Part shown: positions 53,284-63,496 of the stretch, piece after piece
Numbering within the stretch: position 1 is the stretch's first letter
Layout: each line of letters begins with the position of its first letter
From: Sacculina carcini
Lineage: Eukaryota; Arthropoda; Thecostraca; Sacculinidae
Length of the DNA: 64,000 nt
Assembly: GCA_916048095.2 (NCBI GenBank)
Contig: OU696579.1
Coordinates: 124,001-188,000 of the forward strand
Reading direction: 5' to 3'
Made by a program: the position numbers and the translations under genes
Notes under the pieces: generated by a model
What the model saw: only the letters and a program-made list of their open reading frames with translations
Told to the model about the DNA's origin: nothing
Databases searched by the model: none

Positions 53284-54327
53284 TCAGGTGGAAGAAGGAG
53301 AAACGGACGGACCGGAGGACATAGTGCGGAGCCGGATAGAATTTCTTACAGCCAAGAAAGAAGGACAGGAAGAGCTGAAAGATGAATGGTTATGTGGACG
53401 CAAGGACGAAGCACAATTGTTGCACCTTTCAGGTGCTGAGCGGTCACAGTCACCAGACCTATGAGGGCCTGCACAATGACCACACATCACCGGACGTGTG
53501 CAGTGTGTTTCTTTGTGGCCGAGACCAGCACATCGACCACAGTGAGCTACCCAGTAACGATCGTAAACTGGGCATGAGCGCAGTTCGATGAAGAGACGGT
53601 CACCGGCATTTTTGATGACTGAACGCACAGCTGGTGAAACAGACAAAACAGCATGTGATATATTATTACGAGGAGTGGTGAAAAATAAAAGTTTGATCTC
53701 CGAGTCAGGCACAGATGACAGACAGTAATTTTTTTGCTTTAGTGAAGAAACGAAAGAATCAGAAGAAAAGTTGGGAGGAATGTTAGCCATAGTAATCTTC
53801 GGGCGAAGCTGCGTGGCAGTCGGCAGTGAGACTTCAGCGTCCGGCATGGCCATGCGAACACGATCGGCAGCCTTTTTGGCTGTAGCGGCGGAATCGCAGC
53901 GCAGCACCAGTCCGCCATTGACAGCAGGGCGCGAGGCAGACACCGGAATATCGCGCAGAGCCGGAGCAACAGACGATGTCGAAATGGGCGAGCTAGTCTT
54001 CGACTTTAAAACCACAGCATGTGACTGTTTCGGTTGAGGAGACGGTCGTGGAGTGGTAGAGGAATCCTGTGGTGGCTGACGTAGTTCATTTAGAGTGCCC
54101 TCAATGGTCTGCAGGCGCTGGCCAAACGAAGAGAAATCTCCAGCCAACTGGATCGCGAACTTAGCTCGACCAAGACAGGGAGAACACACCCAATTGACCA
54201 TTTTCAGTAGGTCCGTCCTGATACCAGTTAGAGAGGCACATTTGATGTGGGCCCGCGAATCACATAAGTTGCATCCAACCCATTTGGAAGTCTCACCGGG
54301 AGATTTACAAATACAACATCTTATCAT
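53284..54327 (-). CDS. LINE ORF1: PHD-like finger and zinc knuckles
   Basis: 347 residues from the ATG at 54327 (a TTG precedes it in frame). The N-terminal zinc finger starts CCICKSPGETSKWVGC and ends WVCSPC with H/C ligands between. A low-complexity Ser/Pro linker follows, then a middle domain (RPKITMANIPPNF). CCHC knuckles come last (CGRCAGLGHKETHC, CGHCAGPHRSGDC, CNNC...C). It ends SST-TGA-CTA-GCC. Predicted role: RNA binding in the LINE ribonucleoprotein. The frame continues straight into ORF2 after the UGA. Confidence 0.9.
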   Translation of the reverse strand: MIRCCICKSPGETSKWVGCNLCDSRAHIKCASLTGIRTDLLKMVNWVCSPCLGRAKFAIQLAGDFSSFGQRLQTIEGTLNELRQPPQDSSTTPRPSPQPKQSHAVVLKSKTSSPISTSSVAPALRDIPVSASRPAVNGGLVLRCDSAATAKKAADRVRMAMPDAEVSLPTATQLRPKITMANIPPNFSSDSFVSSLKQKNYCLSSVPDSEIKLLFFTTPRNNISHAVLSVSPAVRSVIKNAGDRLFIELRSCPVYDRYWVAHCGRCAGLGHKETHCTRPVMCGHCAGPHRSGDCDRSAPERCNNCASSLRPHNHSSFSSSCPSFLAVRNSIRLRTMSSGPSVSPSST

Positions 54328-54330
54328 CAA

Positions 54331-54748
54331 ATCAACAAAGACACCAGTTCATTGATTCATACCAACACTGAGCAGGAAAAATCGCATACATCTCGATTGC
54401 CCTGGGTGATTGGACACGAAACGAAAATCAACGGTTCAAAAACACCAAGGACGAGTACCTCTGAAATGACAAACACGTGCGATTGCTTGAAAATATTCCC
54501 AATAGATATGTTTAGATAAGAATGGATGCACTCACAAGGGTAAAAAATAACACTTATTACCTTAAAAACCAAAGTATTTTTACTCATATAAAAAAATTGA
54601 AATGACATTAGCACCAAGATGCATAAACGTGACAAATTAATAGGCATAAATAACCCAAGAACATGAGACAATCTGACAACGCCTTTTCCTAACGTCACTA
54701 CGAACGCGCGTTATCTGCATTCGGGAAAATATATCAAGAAAAACAGAC
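54331..54748. other. Spacer between the LINE and the secreted-protein gene
   Basis: AT-rich. A 113-codon minus-strand frame (54698-54357) is hydrophobic and unfamiliar. It abuts the 5' end of LINE-2 and may be its 5' UTR or chance. Confidence 0.35.
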
Positions 54749-54751
54749 CAA

Positions 54752-54761
54752 TATATAAAAG
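54752..54761 (+). promoter_or_regulatory. TATA box of the secreted-protein gene
   Basis: TATATAAAAG lies about 95 bp before the start codon at 54849, a normal distance for a TATA-driven gene with a 5' UTR of about 65 nt. GC-richer sequence follows. Confidence 0.65.
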
Positions 54762-54848
54762 CTCACAAGTCGCTTCCACCAGCCAAAAATCGGTCTTCAG
54801 TACAAAACGCATTCAGTTTAGCTCCAATCGGCAGCATCGATAAACGCG

Positions 54849-55730
54849 ATGACCAATATTCTATTGAAATGCATGCTGGTGGTGCTAGCGACCACAGCAG
54901 TGCACGCGGGCCCGCTCGTGCCTCGAGACAAGATGAAATATTGCATGCGTCAACCACTGTTCAGCGACTCCCGCAGCGGAGATACGCGTCATGTGGTCAC
55001 AGGCAGCACGTCGGATCGCCTTCAAGCTGACGACATTTTGGTGCGCGTGGAGAGCTTCACTGGTTTTGAACGTATGATTTCATGCCGCGTAAAGTGTTTC
55101 CTTCAAAAGCTTGCCCATTTCAAGAACCATATGATGAAGGCTCTTCCGCTGCCGCTAGAGTTGGCCTCACCGCCGGGACGCAGTGGAGTCAGCGACCAAT
55201 TGCTCGATGACATGCCACCCAGCGTTGTTAATGTGGTGGCCATCGACCTAGACTCAGGACTGGTGAGCGTCGAGTTGGCATTCAGCGGCCTTCTGCTCGG
55301 CTATAAGCCCCGCCAAATGCCAATCACGCTGCACACACCGGCTGAGAGATGGCGCGTAACGTCTCACATTGTCCTCAGACGAGAGCCCAGTGGAGCCACA
55401 CACTTGCACGCAAAAGACGTGGCTGTCAAGATAATGATGGCCGAGAAGCCTGATGTGGTGGGAACTATGGCAAATGGGAATTATCGTCCAGCATTCGACA
55501 TGATCAACACTATCCTCGGAGCAAAGTTCAACAAGATGCTCAATAAAGCGGACCACCATCACCTTGATACTCTTAGCGGCTGCATCAAGGACAGAATTAA
55601 TAAGGTGCTGCACATGATCGACATTACAATGTTCCAACCTGATTTAATACGCAAGTTGACCAAAATGGAAGGAGCTCTAGACAGTGGCGTCAGAACTATC
55701 AAGAAGGTGAAGGAAGCAGCGGCTATCTGA
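54849..55730 (+). CDS. Secreted protein of unknown function, intronless
   Basis: 293 residues. A clear signal peptide (ILLKCMLVVLATTAVHAG) is followed by the mature chain from about residue 21. Base and codon composition (GC-richer, no stops) and an adjacent TATA box support a real gene. No catalytic motif is evident. Four cysteines near the N-terminus (KYCMRQP, SCRVKCF) and one later (SGCIKD) could form disulphides. The C-terminal part (FDMINTILGAKFNKMLNKAD ... INKVLHMIDITMF) is amphipathic helical and distantly recalls the C-terminal helix of takeout/JHBP or mite group 7 allergen proteins, lipid-binding secreted proteins. That resemblance is weak and is inference. A possible AATAAA is at 56386. 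The nearest neighbours are LINE-2 and a DNAJB gene, so context gives no hint. Confidence 0.75.
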   Translation: MTNILLKCMLVVLATTAVHAGPLVPRDKMKYCMRQPLFSDSRSGDTRHVVTGSTSDRLQADDILVRVESFTGFERMISCRVKCFLQKLAHFKNHMMKALPLPLELASPPGRSGVSDQLLDDMPPSVVNVVAIDLDSGLVSVELAFSGLLLGYKPRQMPITLHTPAERWRVTSHIVLRREPSGATHLHAKDVAVKIMMAEKPDVVGTMANGNYRPAFDMINTILGAKFNKMLNKADHHHLDTLSGCIKDRINKVLHMIDITMFQPDLIRKLTKMEGALDSGVRTIKKVKEAAAI

Positions 55731-57009
55731 TGACAGTCAAGTTCTACTAATGTTCACCACTGTGTTACGTTGCACATTCTTGCACACTGTATCAATTTCC
55801 TGCAACGTATAACATAAACCAGCACTCATCAGATTATAAACGAATTGTACTATACAATTTACATTGTATAATATATTTGAAGGTTTTGGCACAAATTTAA
55901 ATGACAAATATACTCATTTCTTTCAATGCTGAATGAATAGCAAATGGATATTCTATGGATATACAGGATTGGATAGATTGATAACCAAGACGCACAACGA
56001 ATACAAACGTTTATGAATGAATAGTGTTTACAATACTGTATCCCACTACTACGAGCGAGGCGAGTCTACATGAACATTGGGGCCCATAAGAGCGGTCCGA
56101 CTCGATCTGACTCTGGACGCGGTGCATCCTTACAGTCAAATAATCAGAGAACGTCGGATTTTCAATCGATATTGTCTTCTTTCAGCCTTGAATTAAAACA
56201 ACTTATATGGAATAGTATATTCATAAATACTGCGTTAATTCAATAGCAAGTTTTTAATGATAGTATGTTGTGTTGACACGCACTGACAAACTACATATTT
56301 CAATGCGTTATATTCGTTCATTGCAGTCACTCACTCATTCGCTCCATGCATCGTAGAAACACTATTGTCAGGTAATATTGTTTTCAATAAAGCCGTATCT
56401 ATAACAAAAAAAGTCATACTGTACTGTACACAATAACATGTAATATCGTCTTATTGTTATCGTCCTATTATTCACCTCTGAACAAGCGCTATATTTGTAG
56501 CAATTTTTTTCGTTGTAACTGCCCGGCAGATGACCAGATTTTTGTCCAAAATGTTGTGTGTGATCGTCGTGCGTTGTGCGACCTCCCGGATGAATGGACG
56601 CAGCTAGGTAACATACTGTGGTAGTATGCAATCACAACATTGGTATGGGACATACTGCTGTCGATACTCGCATAATAGTTATAATCGCATGACGTGGCCA
56701 CTCATCACCCGCACGAAATGTGTGAGTATGTGCACGTGAGCGGAAAGTGTCCAATTAATTCTAATAAGTTAACACTGCACGAATAACGCCAATAAGATCA
56801 AACGGATGTGAAAGGAAATTGCAACAAATCTAGGGAAATCAAACAATGCCATACAAATTTGAACAACGCTTAGTCTTATCAAAGATGGTCAAATAATGTA
56901 AATAAATGACAGACACCATCCAAGTTACAAATAAAAATGTCGCTTATTTGTAGTAACAATATATTATTATCGGATATATAGTTAAGCACGCGAAACAATA
57001 TTTTACAAA
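55731..57009. other. Intergenic region
   Basis: AT-rich, with convergent 3' ends of the secreted-protein gene (+) and the DNAJB gene (-). Nothing else is recognised. Confidence 0.5.
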
Positions 57010-58071
57010 TCACAAAATACTAGACAAAATTTCACGTGCACTCGTCGATAGTGCATCAGGAAACTTGATATCAAAATTCACAAGGATGTCTCCACGTCGA
57101 CTGATTTCCTTTGGATACGGCAATCCACGACCAGACAGGCGTTTCACTGAGTGTGGCTTGATAATTTCTGAAGTTAAGTCAAGCGGAATCTTCTCTCCTG
57201 TTAGGGTCGGAATTTCGACAACTGTGCCACACAAAGCCTCTCGTAAGCTGACCTTGCACGTATAGCGCAAATCACTGGAATCTCTCTTGAACAACGGGTG
57301 TGGCTTGTCTCTGATGATGAACACAATATCGGCCGGAATGTTGCCATGAACCTGGTCGCCCTCCCGTTGAAACGTGATTTTCGTGCCAGCTTTCCATCCC
57401 GGCTTGACGTTGATTGTGAGTACTTTGTCTTCTCGGCGGGAAGAAACCCCGTCAGGGTTTAGCACTTTTCGAGATATTTTCATCTTCTTGGTGCAGCCAC
57501 GTGCTACATCTTCTAACGCCACATACAAATCATGTTCCACGGGAGCGTCTTGCTGGCTGGATCTTGCTTTGGGAACATCTGTATTAAATGACTGAGAACG
57601 AAAAGCCCCTGAACGAGACGCAGGACCCATTTCGAAAAAAGAAGGACCTCCAGCATCATTCACCTCCTCGTTGAAAAATACCCTACCAGCTCCGGCACCG
57701 GGGCCCATTCCCATATTGAAAAATGACTCGAAAGGATTGTTAGTGCCGAAAAATTGAGCAAAGGTTGCTCTAGGATCACCATGGAAAGTGTAGCTGAAAG
57801 ATCCATCCGACCCAGGAACACCAGAGCTTCCACCTGGCCCACCAGCACTTCCTTTCAGACCTTCCTCTCCATATTTATCATATATTTCTCGTTTCTTCTT
57901 ATCGCTCAATACCTCATAGGCTTCGGCAATGTTCTTAAACTTATCCTCGGCACCAGCCGCCTTATTTTTATCCGGATGAAACTTCAGTGCAAGTTTCCTA
58001 TATGCTTTTCTAATTTCGTCTTCAGAAGCATTCGATGAAATGCCCAGTATCTTGTAATAGTCCTTTCCCAT
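57010..58071 (-). CDS. DNAJB: DNAJB-type Hsp40 co-chaperone
   Basis: 353 residues from [11 protein letters not shown]. It stimulates Hsp70 ATPase and delivers clients; cytosol/nucleus. The J domain (residues 1-70) has the essential HPD in [13 protein letters not shown] Gly/Phe-rich linker follows ([32 protein letters not shown]). Then come two C-terminal beta-barrel domains ([60 protein letters not shown]) and a dimerisation end ([15 protein letters not shown]). There is no zinc finger, so it is class II (DNAJB1/4/5-like), and length is normal. An in-frame ATG at 58119 would add 16 residues, but the sequence before the canonical start (TTTGCTTTACAG|ATTT) looks like a 3' splice site. A 5' UTR intron is therefore more likely. 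Confidence 0.95.
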   Translation of the reverse strand: MGKDYYKILGISSNASEDEIRKAYRKLALKFHPDKNKAAGAEDKFKNIAEAYEVLSDKKKREIYDKYGEEGLKGSAGGPGGSSGVPGSDGSFSYTFHGDPRATFAQFFGTNNPFESFFNMGMGPGAGAGRVFFNEEVNDAGGPSFFEMGPASRSGAFRSQSFNTDVPKARSSQQDAPVEHDLYVALEDVARGCTKKMKISRKVLNPDGVSSRREDKVLTINVKPGWKAGTKITFQREGDQVHGNIPADIVFIIRDKPHPLFKRDSSDLRYTCKVSLREALCGTVVEIPTLTGEKIPLDLTSEIIKPHSVKRLSGRGLPYPKEISRRGDILVNFDIKFPDALSTSAREILSSIL

Positions 58072-58339
58072 CCTCCTCTTTCCAATAAATCTGTAAAGCA
58101 AACCAATCAAACCAAACATCCTTTATAAACAAGCCAAAATAACACCAATTTATGTTAATTGTGTGCGTTGCCGCTAAATACCAGTAGTTGAATATTGCGC
58201 CGCGGTGAGGCATCCAGCAGCAAATTATCATCTGCGTCTATTGGTCATCGCAACAGCTACGTTTATGTGTGGTTGCAAAGCTAATAAGAACCATAATCAC
58301 CGACATAACGTTAGCAGCCTACGTATGCTTAATAAGATC
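58072..58339. other. Upstream region of the DNAJB gene
   Basis: Contains the probable 3' splice site of a 5' UTR intron near 58092. No promoter element is certain. Confidence 0.35.
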
Positions 58340-59020
58340 AAACGCATTGAGTCCACTGACCCACACTCCTCTCGTCCCCTTCTTCCTCTCGCTTGTCCTC
58401 GTACATCTAACGATTCTTCCTGGTCTTCGAAATCGTTCTCCTTTTACGCCCCTCGCTTGTATAATTTTCTTCCCTCTCATATAATCCGCGCCTCTACATT
58501 TTGATCATTCCGCCGTCGTCTTCGCCTTTACCTTTTGGCATTTAATTTGATCCTGTCTCTACTTTCGTCTCTCTGTCGTTCAACTATTTATTCGTTTCAG
58601 GTTTGTTTCAATTCTCCTCGTTGTCTTATTTCTCCCTGTCTTGAGCACAATTGCTGCTTCTTTGTTTTTCTTTTTCTATTGTGAATGTTCTCTACGTAAT
58701 TCAATCCTCAATCGATTTTATTGTTGTGTGAATATCGCACTTGATTTTTGGGATTGTGATATTTGTGTTTGTGCTCTTATTGTTCTGGTTGCTAATTTAC
58801 TTTGTTGTATTGTGTTGTCACACTCTCGCTATTCTATGTTGGATGCATTTATCTTGCTATTTTGTTGCTACCCATTTTGGTTTGCTTTGTGACTTCACGC
58901 TCTTACACCTGCTGATTTCTCCCTTATTCTTTACAATTGTTATTTTACCACTTTGTTGATTTTCTTTTTTCGCGCTTGTATTTCACCGGCGCAACAAATA
59001 CATGTTGATGTTGTTGATGT
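58340..59020 (+). mobile_element. 5'-truncated L2/CR1-group LINE
   Basis: Starts within the ORF2 C-terminus (TDPHSSRPLLPLACPRTSND, SSWSSKSFSFYAPRLYNFLP), closely matching the same part of the LINE at 50371-53283. It has a stop at about 58502 and a T-rich 3' UTR ending GGCGCAACAAATACATGTTG with a TTGATG-type tail. It is inserted just upstream of the DNAJB gene. Confidence 0.75.
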
Positions 59021-59569
59021 AGTTGCAGTCCCTAAATGACGAAGCCCTGATGTCTGCTGCCGTGAGGAATACTAAAAAAACGGCTATTATTTGCCGACAA
59101 TTTAACTTCTGCATTTCACTCTCAGTATACAATAGATTAATACGGCTTTTAGTCTGCTGCAAGCTTGGTGGATTAAAATTGTGGGCAAAAATACTGAAAC
59201 ATATTTTAGTAAGTAATTCATACACTTGAAATTTAGCAAATAATTATTAGACCTGTCATATGAAAGCGATATTAGAAAATCGCATGCTTATTGTTTGACC
59301 ACCTTTGTTACAGATTGGCCGCTGCTGTGTATTGTAAGTTAACATGTTGTACGTGCCTGGGAGCAAGTTCGATTATATTTCATTATGTTTCATTTTCAAT
59401 GTTGTTCAGTTTATGTAAGGTTTGTTTTGATCTCTCTGTCTGTATGTTGATGATCAAGGTGCATGGAGATTGCAAGCATGCAATTCATAGCGATCCTACA
59501 TTCCCCATGTTACCTTGTTCATATATTTTGATAATAATATCGTTTATCATCCCATTCGACCTCTGATTG

Positions 59570-59720
59570 CGAGAACAGAACTCCCGGGTGGAGATATAGT
59601 GAGCACAAGCTCACATCACGACTACCCAGACAACACCTCGCTGCAACTACCTCAAGGCAGTGCCCAGGTGTAACTGACGATAGGACGCACATTTGTGAGT
59701 CGCCAACAGAATGTCATCAT
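59570..59720 (+). repeat. Dispersed repeat also found at 32505-32640
   Basis: CTCCCGGGTGGAG, CTCACATCACGACTACC, CTGCAACTACCTCAAGGCAG and GTGAGTCGCCAACAGA have counterparts in the same order at 32505-32640. It is non-coding and SINE- or LINE-UTR-like. Confidence 0.5.
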
Positions 59721-59942
59721 GAGCGATGATCGTGGTTTGATGAAAATAGAAAAAGGACGGAATCGGAACAGAGACAACATGACAGGAGGCAGAGCTCTTC
59801 TGGAGAGCGGAACTTAAACAATCTCAAAAGGTGTCTTACATTATTATAATTTCATCAAAACCCTCTATTATTTCATTGTAAAATGGGCAAAAAATTGATA
59901 ATACTAAATAAAAGTAGACAATAGTCAAAGAACGAAATAAAC

Positions 59943-60430
59943 TCACAAGGCACATAAACCTTGACAGTACAGGCACCCATTCGCAGCGCTTCGCTTGACA
60001 TCCCCTCTCACCAGTTTCAAATGATCATCCACTGTCAGCAGTCCACCCACATCTAAGGCCGGGCTGATTGCTTCACGGAACTTGTGTACGAAACCCCTGA
60101 CTGGTGGAAGCTGCGATACAGAACATACACAACATACGCCTCGCCAATACTGCATCGTTGGGCAGCACGGATCGCTAAGATCTCTCTCATTGATCCATTC
60201 AGGGCAATCACGCGACGAGGACGTGATCATTGCTTTTACAGTTGATACACATGAGTGATACTGGAATATTCGACAGTGGTGCGCTGTCTCGACGAGCAAC
60301 GACCGCAAGATTCGACGTGATTGCAGTGACTACTATTAAGTGCCAACCGTTGGCACCTGAAGCACCGAACCGGGTAGTAAAGTTTATTTTGCATCTCCCA
60401 TATACATTTTCCGCTTGTATTCATGGCCGC
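59943..60430 (-). pseudogene. LINE ORF1 fragment with CCHC knuckles
   Basis: The minus strand encodes YYPVRCFRCQRLALNSSHCN, then CGRCSSRQRTT. In a second frame come TVKAMITSSSRDCPEWINER and DLSDPCCP. This resembles the knuckle region of I-type LINE ORF1 (RCFxCQRFGHxxxxC ... CxxCxxxHxxxSxxCP). The first knuckle has lost its Gly-His. At least one frameshift is needed. 5' and 3' extents are uncertain. Confidence 0.55.
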
Positions 60431-60517
60431 TATAACATGAAATCAATACACCAGTCACGGCGTGAAGTCCCGTAGGCGCGCATAGAGTGATGCCCTCGCG
60501 CACCTTTCTGCTAATTA

Positions 60518-60924
60518 GACTGACCATATTACGAAACTATAAAGAGGACAAATGTGTGAACGTGCGCTTCGCACGTGCGAAAATTGACCATTTGAATGAG
60601 AAAATCTTTGTATTGATTATTTCTTTATATTGACAATTTGACCTTTTCATAGGCCAATGTTTCAATTGACTTTTTGAGCAAAATGTTGGAAAGGGAGCCA
60701 AAATCGGAATATTTGGCAAAAAAGGTCAATATGGCAACCCTGCGCCCCGCTCCTACCTACGTACCACGGACCGAACCATTATACACTCGCAGATAAACGT
60801 CTTGATTTTTAACTAGTCTAACTGAATACACCCCGGGCGTTTGAGGGATTTTTAGAGAGAACACAGAGGGTCCTAAAGCCCCCAAAGAGAGGTCATGTCC
60901 GAGGAAGAGAACGTATGGTCACCC
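60518..60924. mobile_element. MITE-like element with GACTGACCATA/TATGGTCACCC ends
   Basis: The left end GACTGACCATATTACG pairs with the right end CGTATGGTCACCC, and inner GAGGACA pairs with TGTCCGAG. TA occurs at both outer edges (60516-60517, 60925-60926), as after a Tc1/mariner-type insertion. A hAT assignment is possible since similar GGGTGACCATA termini occur there. It is non-coding. Confidence 0.5.
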
Positions 60925-61244
60925 TATGTAAATACATTATATTATATGTAATTAATGCGTACATAGTATTATCTTCGTTCACAATATACATTTTCTACTT
61001 CTCTATTCGTTTCCCATAAAGAGCAATTGATGTGTGCAATAGCCTAGTAGAGCCGGTCGTGAAAAGCAAGACCATACAATGGTAAGAAAACAACTTAGAT
61101 GATTTCTGGAAGCATGAAAATCAATTATATAACCACGATGAATAGTATTCCACGCACATCGTCAGACGTAATAGTCATGAGAGTCGGTGGAGACTATGAA
61201 AACCCCAAAAATGGACTGAACAGCATTTTATGGAAGAGTTAGCT

Positions 61245-61320
61245 ATATCTCAATCAACGATGTATTTGTTATAGCGCCCGTGGTCACAAGCGCGAAAATG
61301 ACAAAAACAAGACTACTACA
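61245..61320 (-). mobile_element. 3' terminus of an L2/CR1-group LINE
   Basis: The minus strand reads GGGCGCTATAACAAATACAT followed by CGTTGATTGAG, the same terminal motif as the other LINEs. How far the copy extends to the right (to about 61400) is unclear. Confidence 0.5.
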
Positions 61321-61940
61321 TACACAAGTACAAAGTGAGAATCAGAAAGAGAATATTCACATAGAGTAGAATAAGAAACCCATAGCAAACAAACTGCAAA
61401 CGCGCATAGCAAGTACAATAATCAGGTAGTATATCAGCTTGATTGAAACCAGCAAATTAGAAGTCGATCTTGTGAGTACCACTGCTAAACATTTATCGAA
61501 TATCCAAAAACACACCAAAATCCATGATAATAAGATATATGCTTACCTGACAAGTGGTCACACACTTTTTTAAACGACAGATATGACGACCACAAAAACA
61601 CTAGAGAAATGGGCTTATATTTATGTTGTTATCAATGGCAGAAAATGGCAGCTACTGCTACGTTTGTTGTTGCATGTGAAATTAGAGGTGGGCTGGAATC
61701 GACCCAAGAATCGATTCAAACGACACTATCAGCACCATCAAAATCTATCTATTAGACATAGGCATATTACACATAGACATAGACAAATCGTTTGACTTCT
61801 TGGACACGATGAATTTGCGTCGATGAAATTTCTGAAGCCAGCCATTGCTGAACATGAAAATTTTCATAAGTTGTTCAGCAAATTATTTAATCTTGTTTCG
61901 AATGCGTGGGTCGGTGATAGGCACATTTTTGTTCGGTTAA
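61321..61940. other. Unassigned sequence
   Basis: No gene is supported. A plus-strand frame at 61583-61795 is low in conserved features. A short ACATAGACATAG-like repeat lies near 61760. Confidence 0.3.
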
Positions 61941-62100
61941 CCCATTAATGCCGATAATTTCGAAATGTTAATTTTTTAGATTTTTTTCAAGAAATGTTAT
62001 TTCTGGGGCACTTTCTGCATGTTCACGAAGTTTTGTAGAAAAAAATGCAGAAATAAACCGCTTCACAACAGCTTCCACACCTTCTCTTCGCACCGAAGGG
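61941..62100. mobile_element. piggyBac-like MITE
   Basis: 160 bp flanked by TTAA on both sides (61937-61940, 62101-62104), starting CCC and ending GGG, as piggyBac elements do. The termini CCCATTAATGC and (complement) CCCTTCGGTGC are partly similar. Confidence 0.45.
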
Positions 62101-62329
62101 TTAACCAATCTTGCCAAATACAGTGTTCTCTCAGTACCAAAATGGTGGTCTGAATGCAGTCTTTCAATGTCGACGACTGGCGCTATTGCAGCAGCCACTG
62201 TATTTGTATTATTCCATATCTTCGGAACACATCAGATTTGTTTTCTCCGATGGAACCAGTGTCAAAGAAATAATAAGTTTCAACTCATCAACGAGTTCTT
62301 TCAAAAGTGAAGTCATCTGCTAGAAACAA

Positions 62330-62800
62330 TGCAAGATGGATAACCCCGACCTACATCAGTTGTTAAAGACAGCGAGAATGCTTGTTGCAGACAATTAGCG
62401 AACAATTGGTGTAGCAGCTGCCACCAGTTGTAAAAACCCAGGCGAGAGCCGAACACATCGCCAAAATCGAGGTATCATCCGCTTCAAGTGTGTTCAGGAA
62501 ATTTCGCCAGGGACGGACCAGAACTTTTCGCAGACATTTTGTTCAAAGAAATCAATGCACGTATAATGTGATGCTACCAGTGTGGTGAAACTGGCTATAT
62601 AAGCTCGAAATACTCGGGAAAGAATGATGAAGAAGCAGCGAATGCACCGGTTCCTTCTCCGCAGAATCACTGAGCATATCTGCTCCTACGGCGCACGCGT
62701 GTTAATGGTGTACATTGTGATGTTTTAGTAGGCATCGGCTGCAGTAAATGCTTGGTTCATGCTGCACTATATGGACGAGTGAAGGAATATTGTAGCGGTG
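62330..62800 (+). pseudogene. Ty3/Gypsy gag knuckle and protease remnant
   Basis: The plus strand encodes CYQCGETGYISSKYSGKNDE, a CCHC knuckle with His and last Cys both changed to Tyr, then VNGVHCDVLVGIGCSKC. The latter resembles a retroviral-type protease active site (VDTGCS) with Asp-Thr lost. Stops interrupt the frame. Dead copy. Confidence 0.5.
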
Positions 62801-63496
62801 GTGGAGAATCGATCATTGTACTGACACATCAAAAGTCCCACATATATTTTCATACGTTATGTGCCGTTTTCATACGTTTCAGCTGTACATCCACAACAAA
62901 GAAATACACTAATTACAGCACAGCCAACATTTTGTGAATCAACATACAAATACTTCTATAAATATAAAACAAAAACAAAACATGAATGTCAATATAGTGC
63001 ATACAACGCATTAAAAGGTGGGTAAGAACAGTATCACTCTCTAACCTTGCCGGTTCCCAAAGCAAAACAGCGACACACACACACACAAATTTACAGGCCC
63101 TTCTGTAGAACAGTGCCTGGCAACACTACTATTGTACAGAGTAACGCATTCAGTACGCAAACAGTACAAATGTACGTGTGCTAACTCAATCGTTCACGTG
63201 TGTACCAGTTATTCATGTAAGTTGATTACTTAATGTTTCTATATGATTTTGCTCAATTGTGTTATATAAATATTATAATGGCTTAATATCCAAACATGCT
63301 TATAGCCAGTAAGCGCATATAACTGTATTCAATAACTGCGTGTGACTTATCACGTATCATATGTTCTGAGGTATTTTCCAGTTGTGCATTATTTGTTTTC
63401 CAGATATTTGCATTCGTAGAATAAACATTTCTCGAACGTCATTTTGATCATGCAAATATATGACCTCACGACGTATTAGTAACGACTATAGCAATA
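62801..63496. other. Unassigned AT-rich sequence before the gag ORF
   Basis: Nothing is recognised. It may include the 5' LTR or leader of the element whose gag starts at 63497, but no LTR partner is in the window. Confidence 0.3.

Larger units (their letters stand above)
50150..54330 (-). mobile_element. LINE-2 of this window: near-complete L2/CR1-group LINE with open ORFs
   Basis: The minus strand has ORF1 (54327-53284), ORF2 (53283-50371), a 3' UTR, and the terminus GAGCGCTATACAAATACATT followed by a TTGTTTGTTTG tail at 50165-50195. Neither ORF has a frameshift or premature stop, unlike most elements in the window. The 5' boundary and target duplication could not be fixed; sequence upstream of 54330 is AT-rich without recognised 5' UTR features. 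Confidence 0.88.

Noticed and set aside
55254-55637. 127-codon minus-strand frame
   Set aside because: Antisense shadow of the secreted-protein gene, with no motif of its own.
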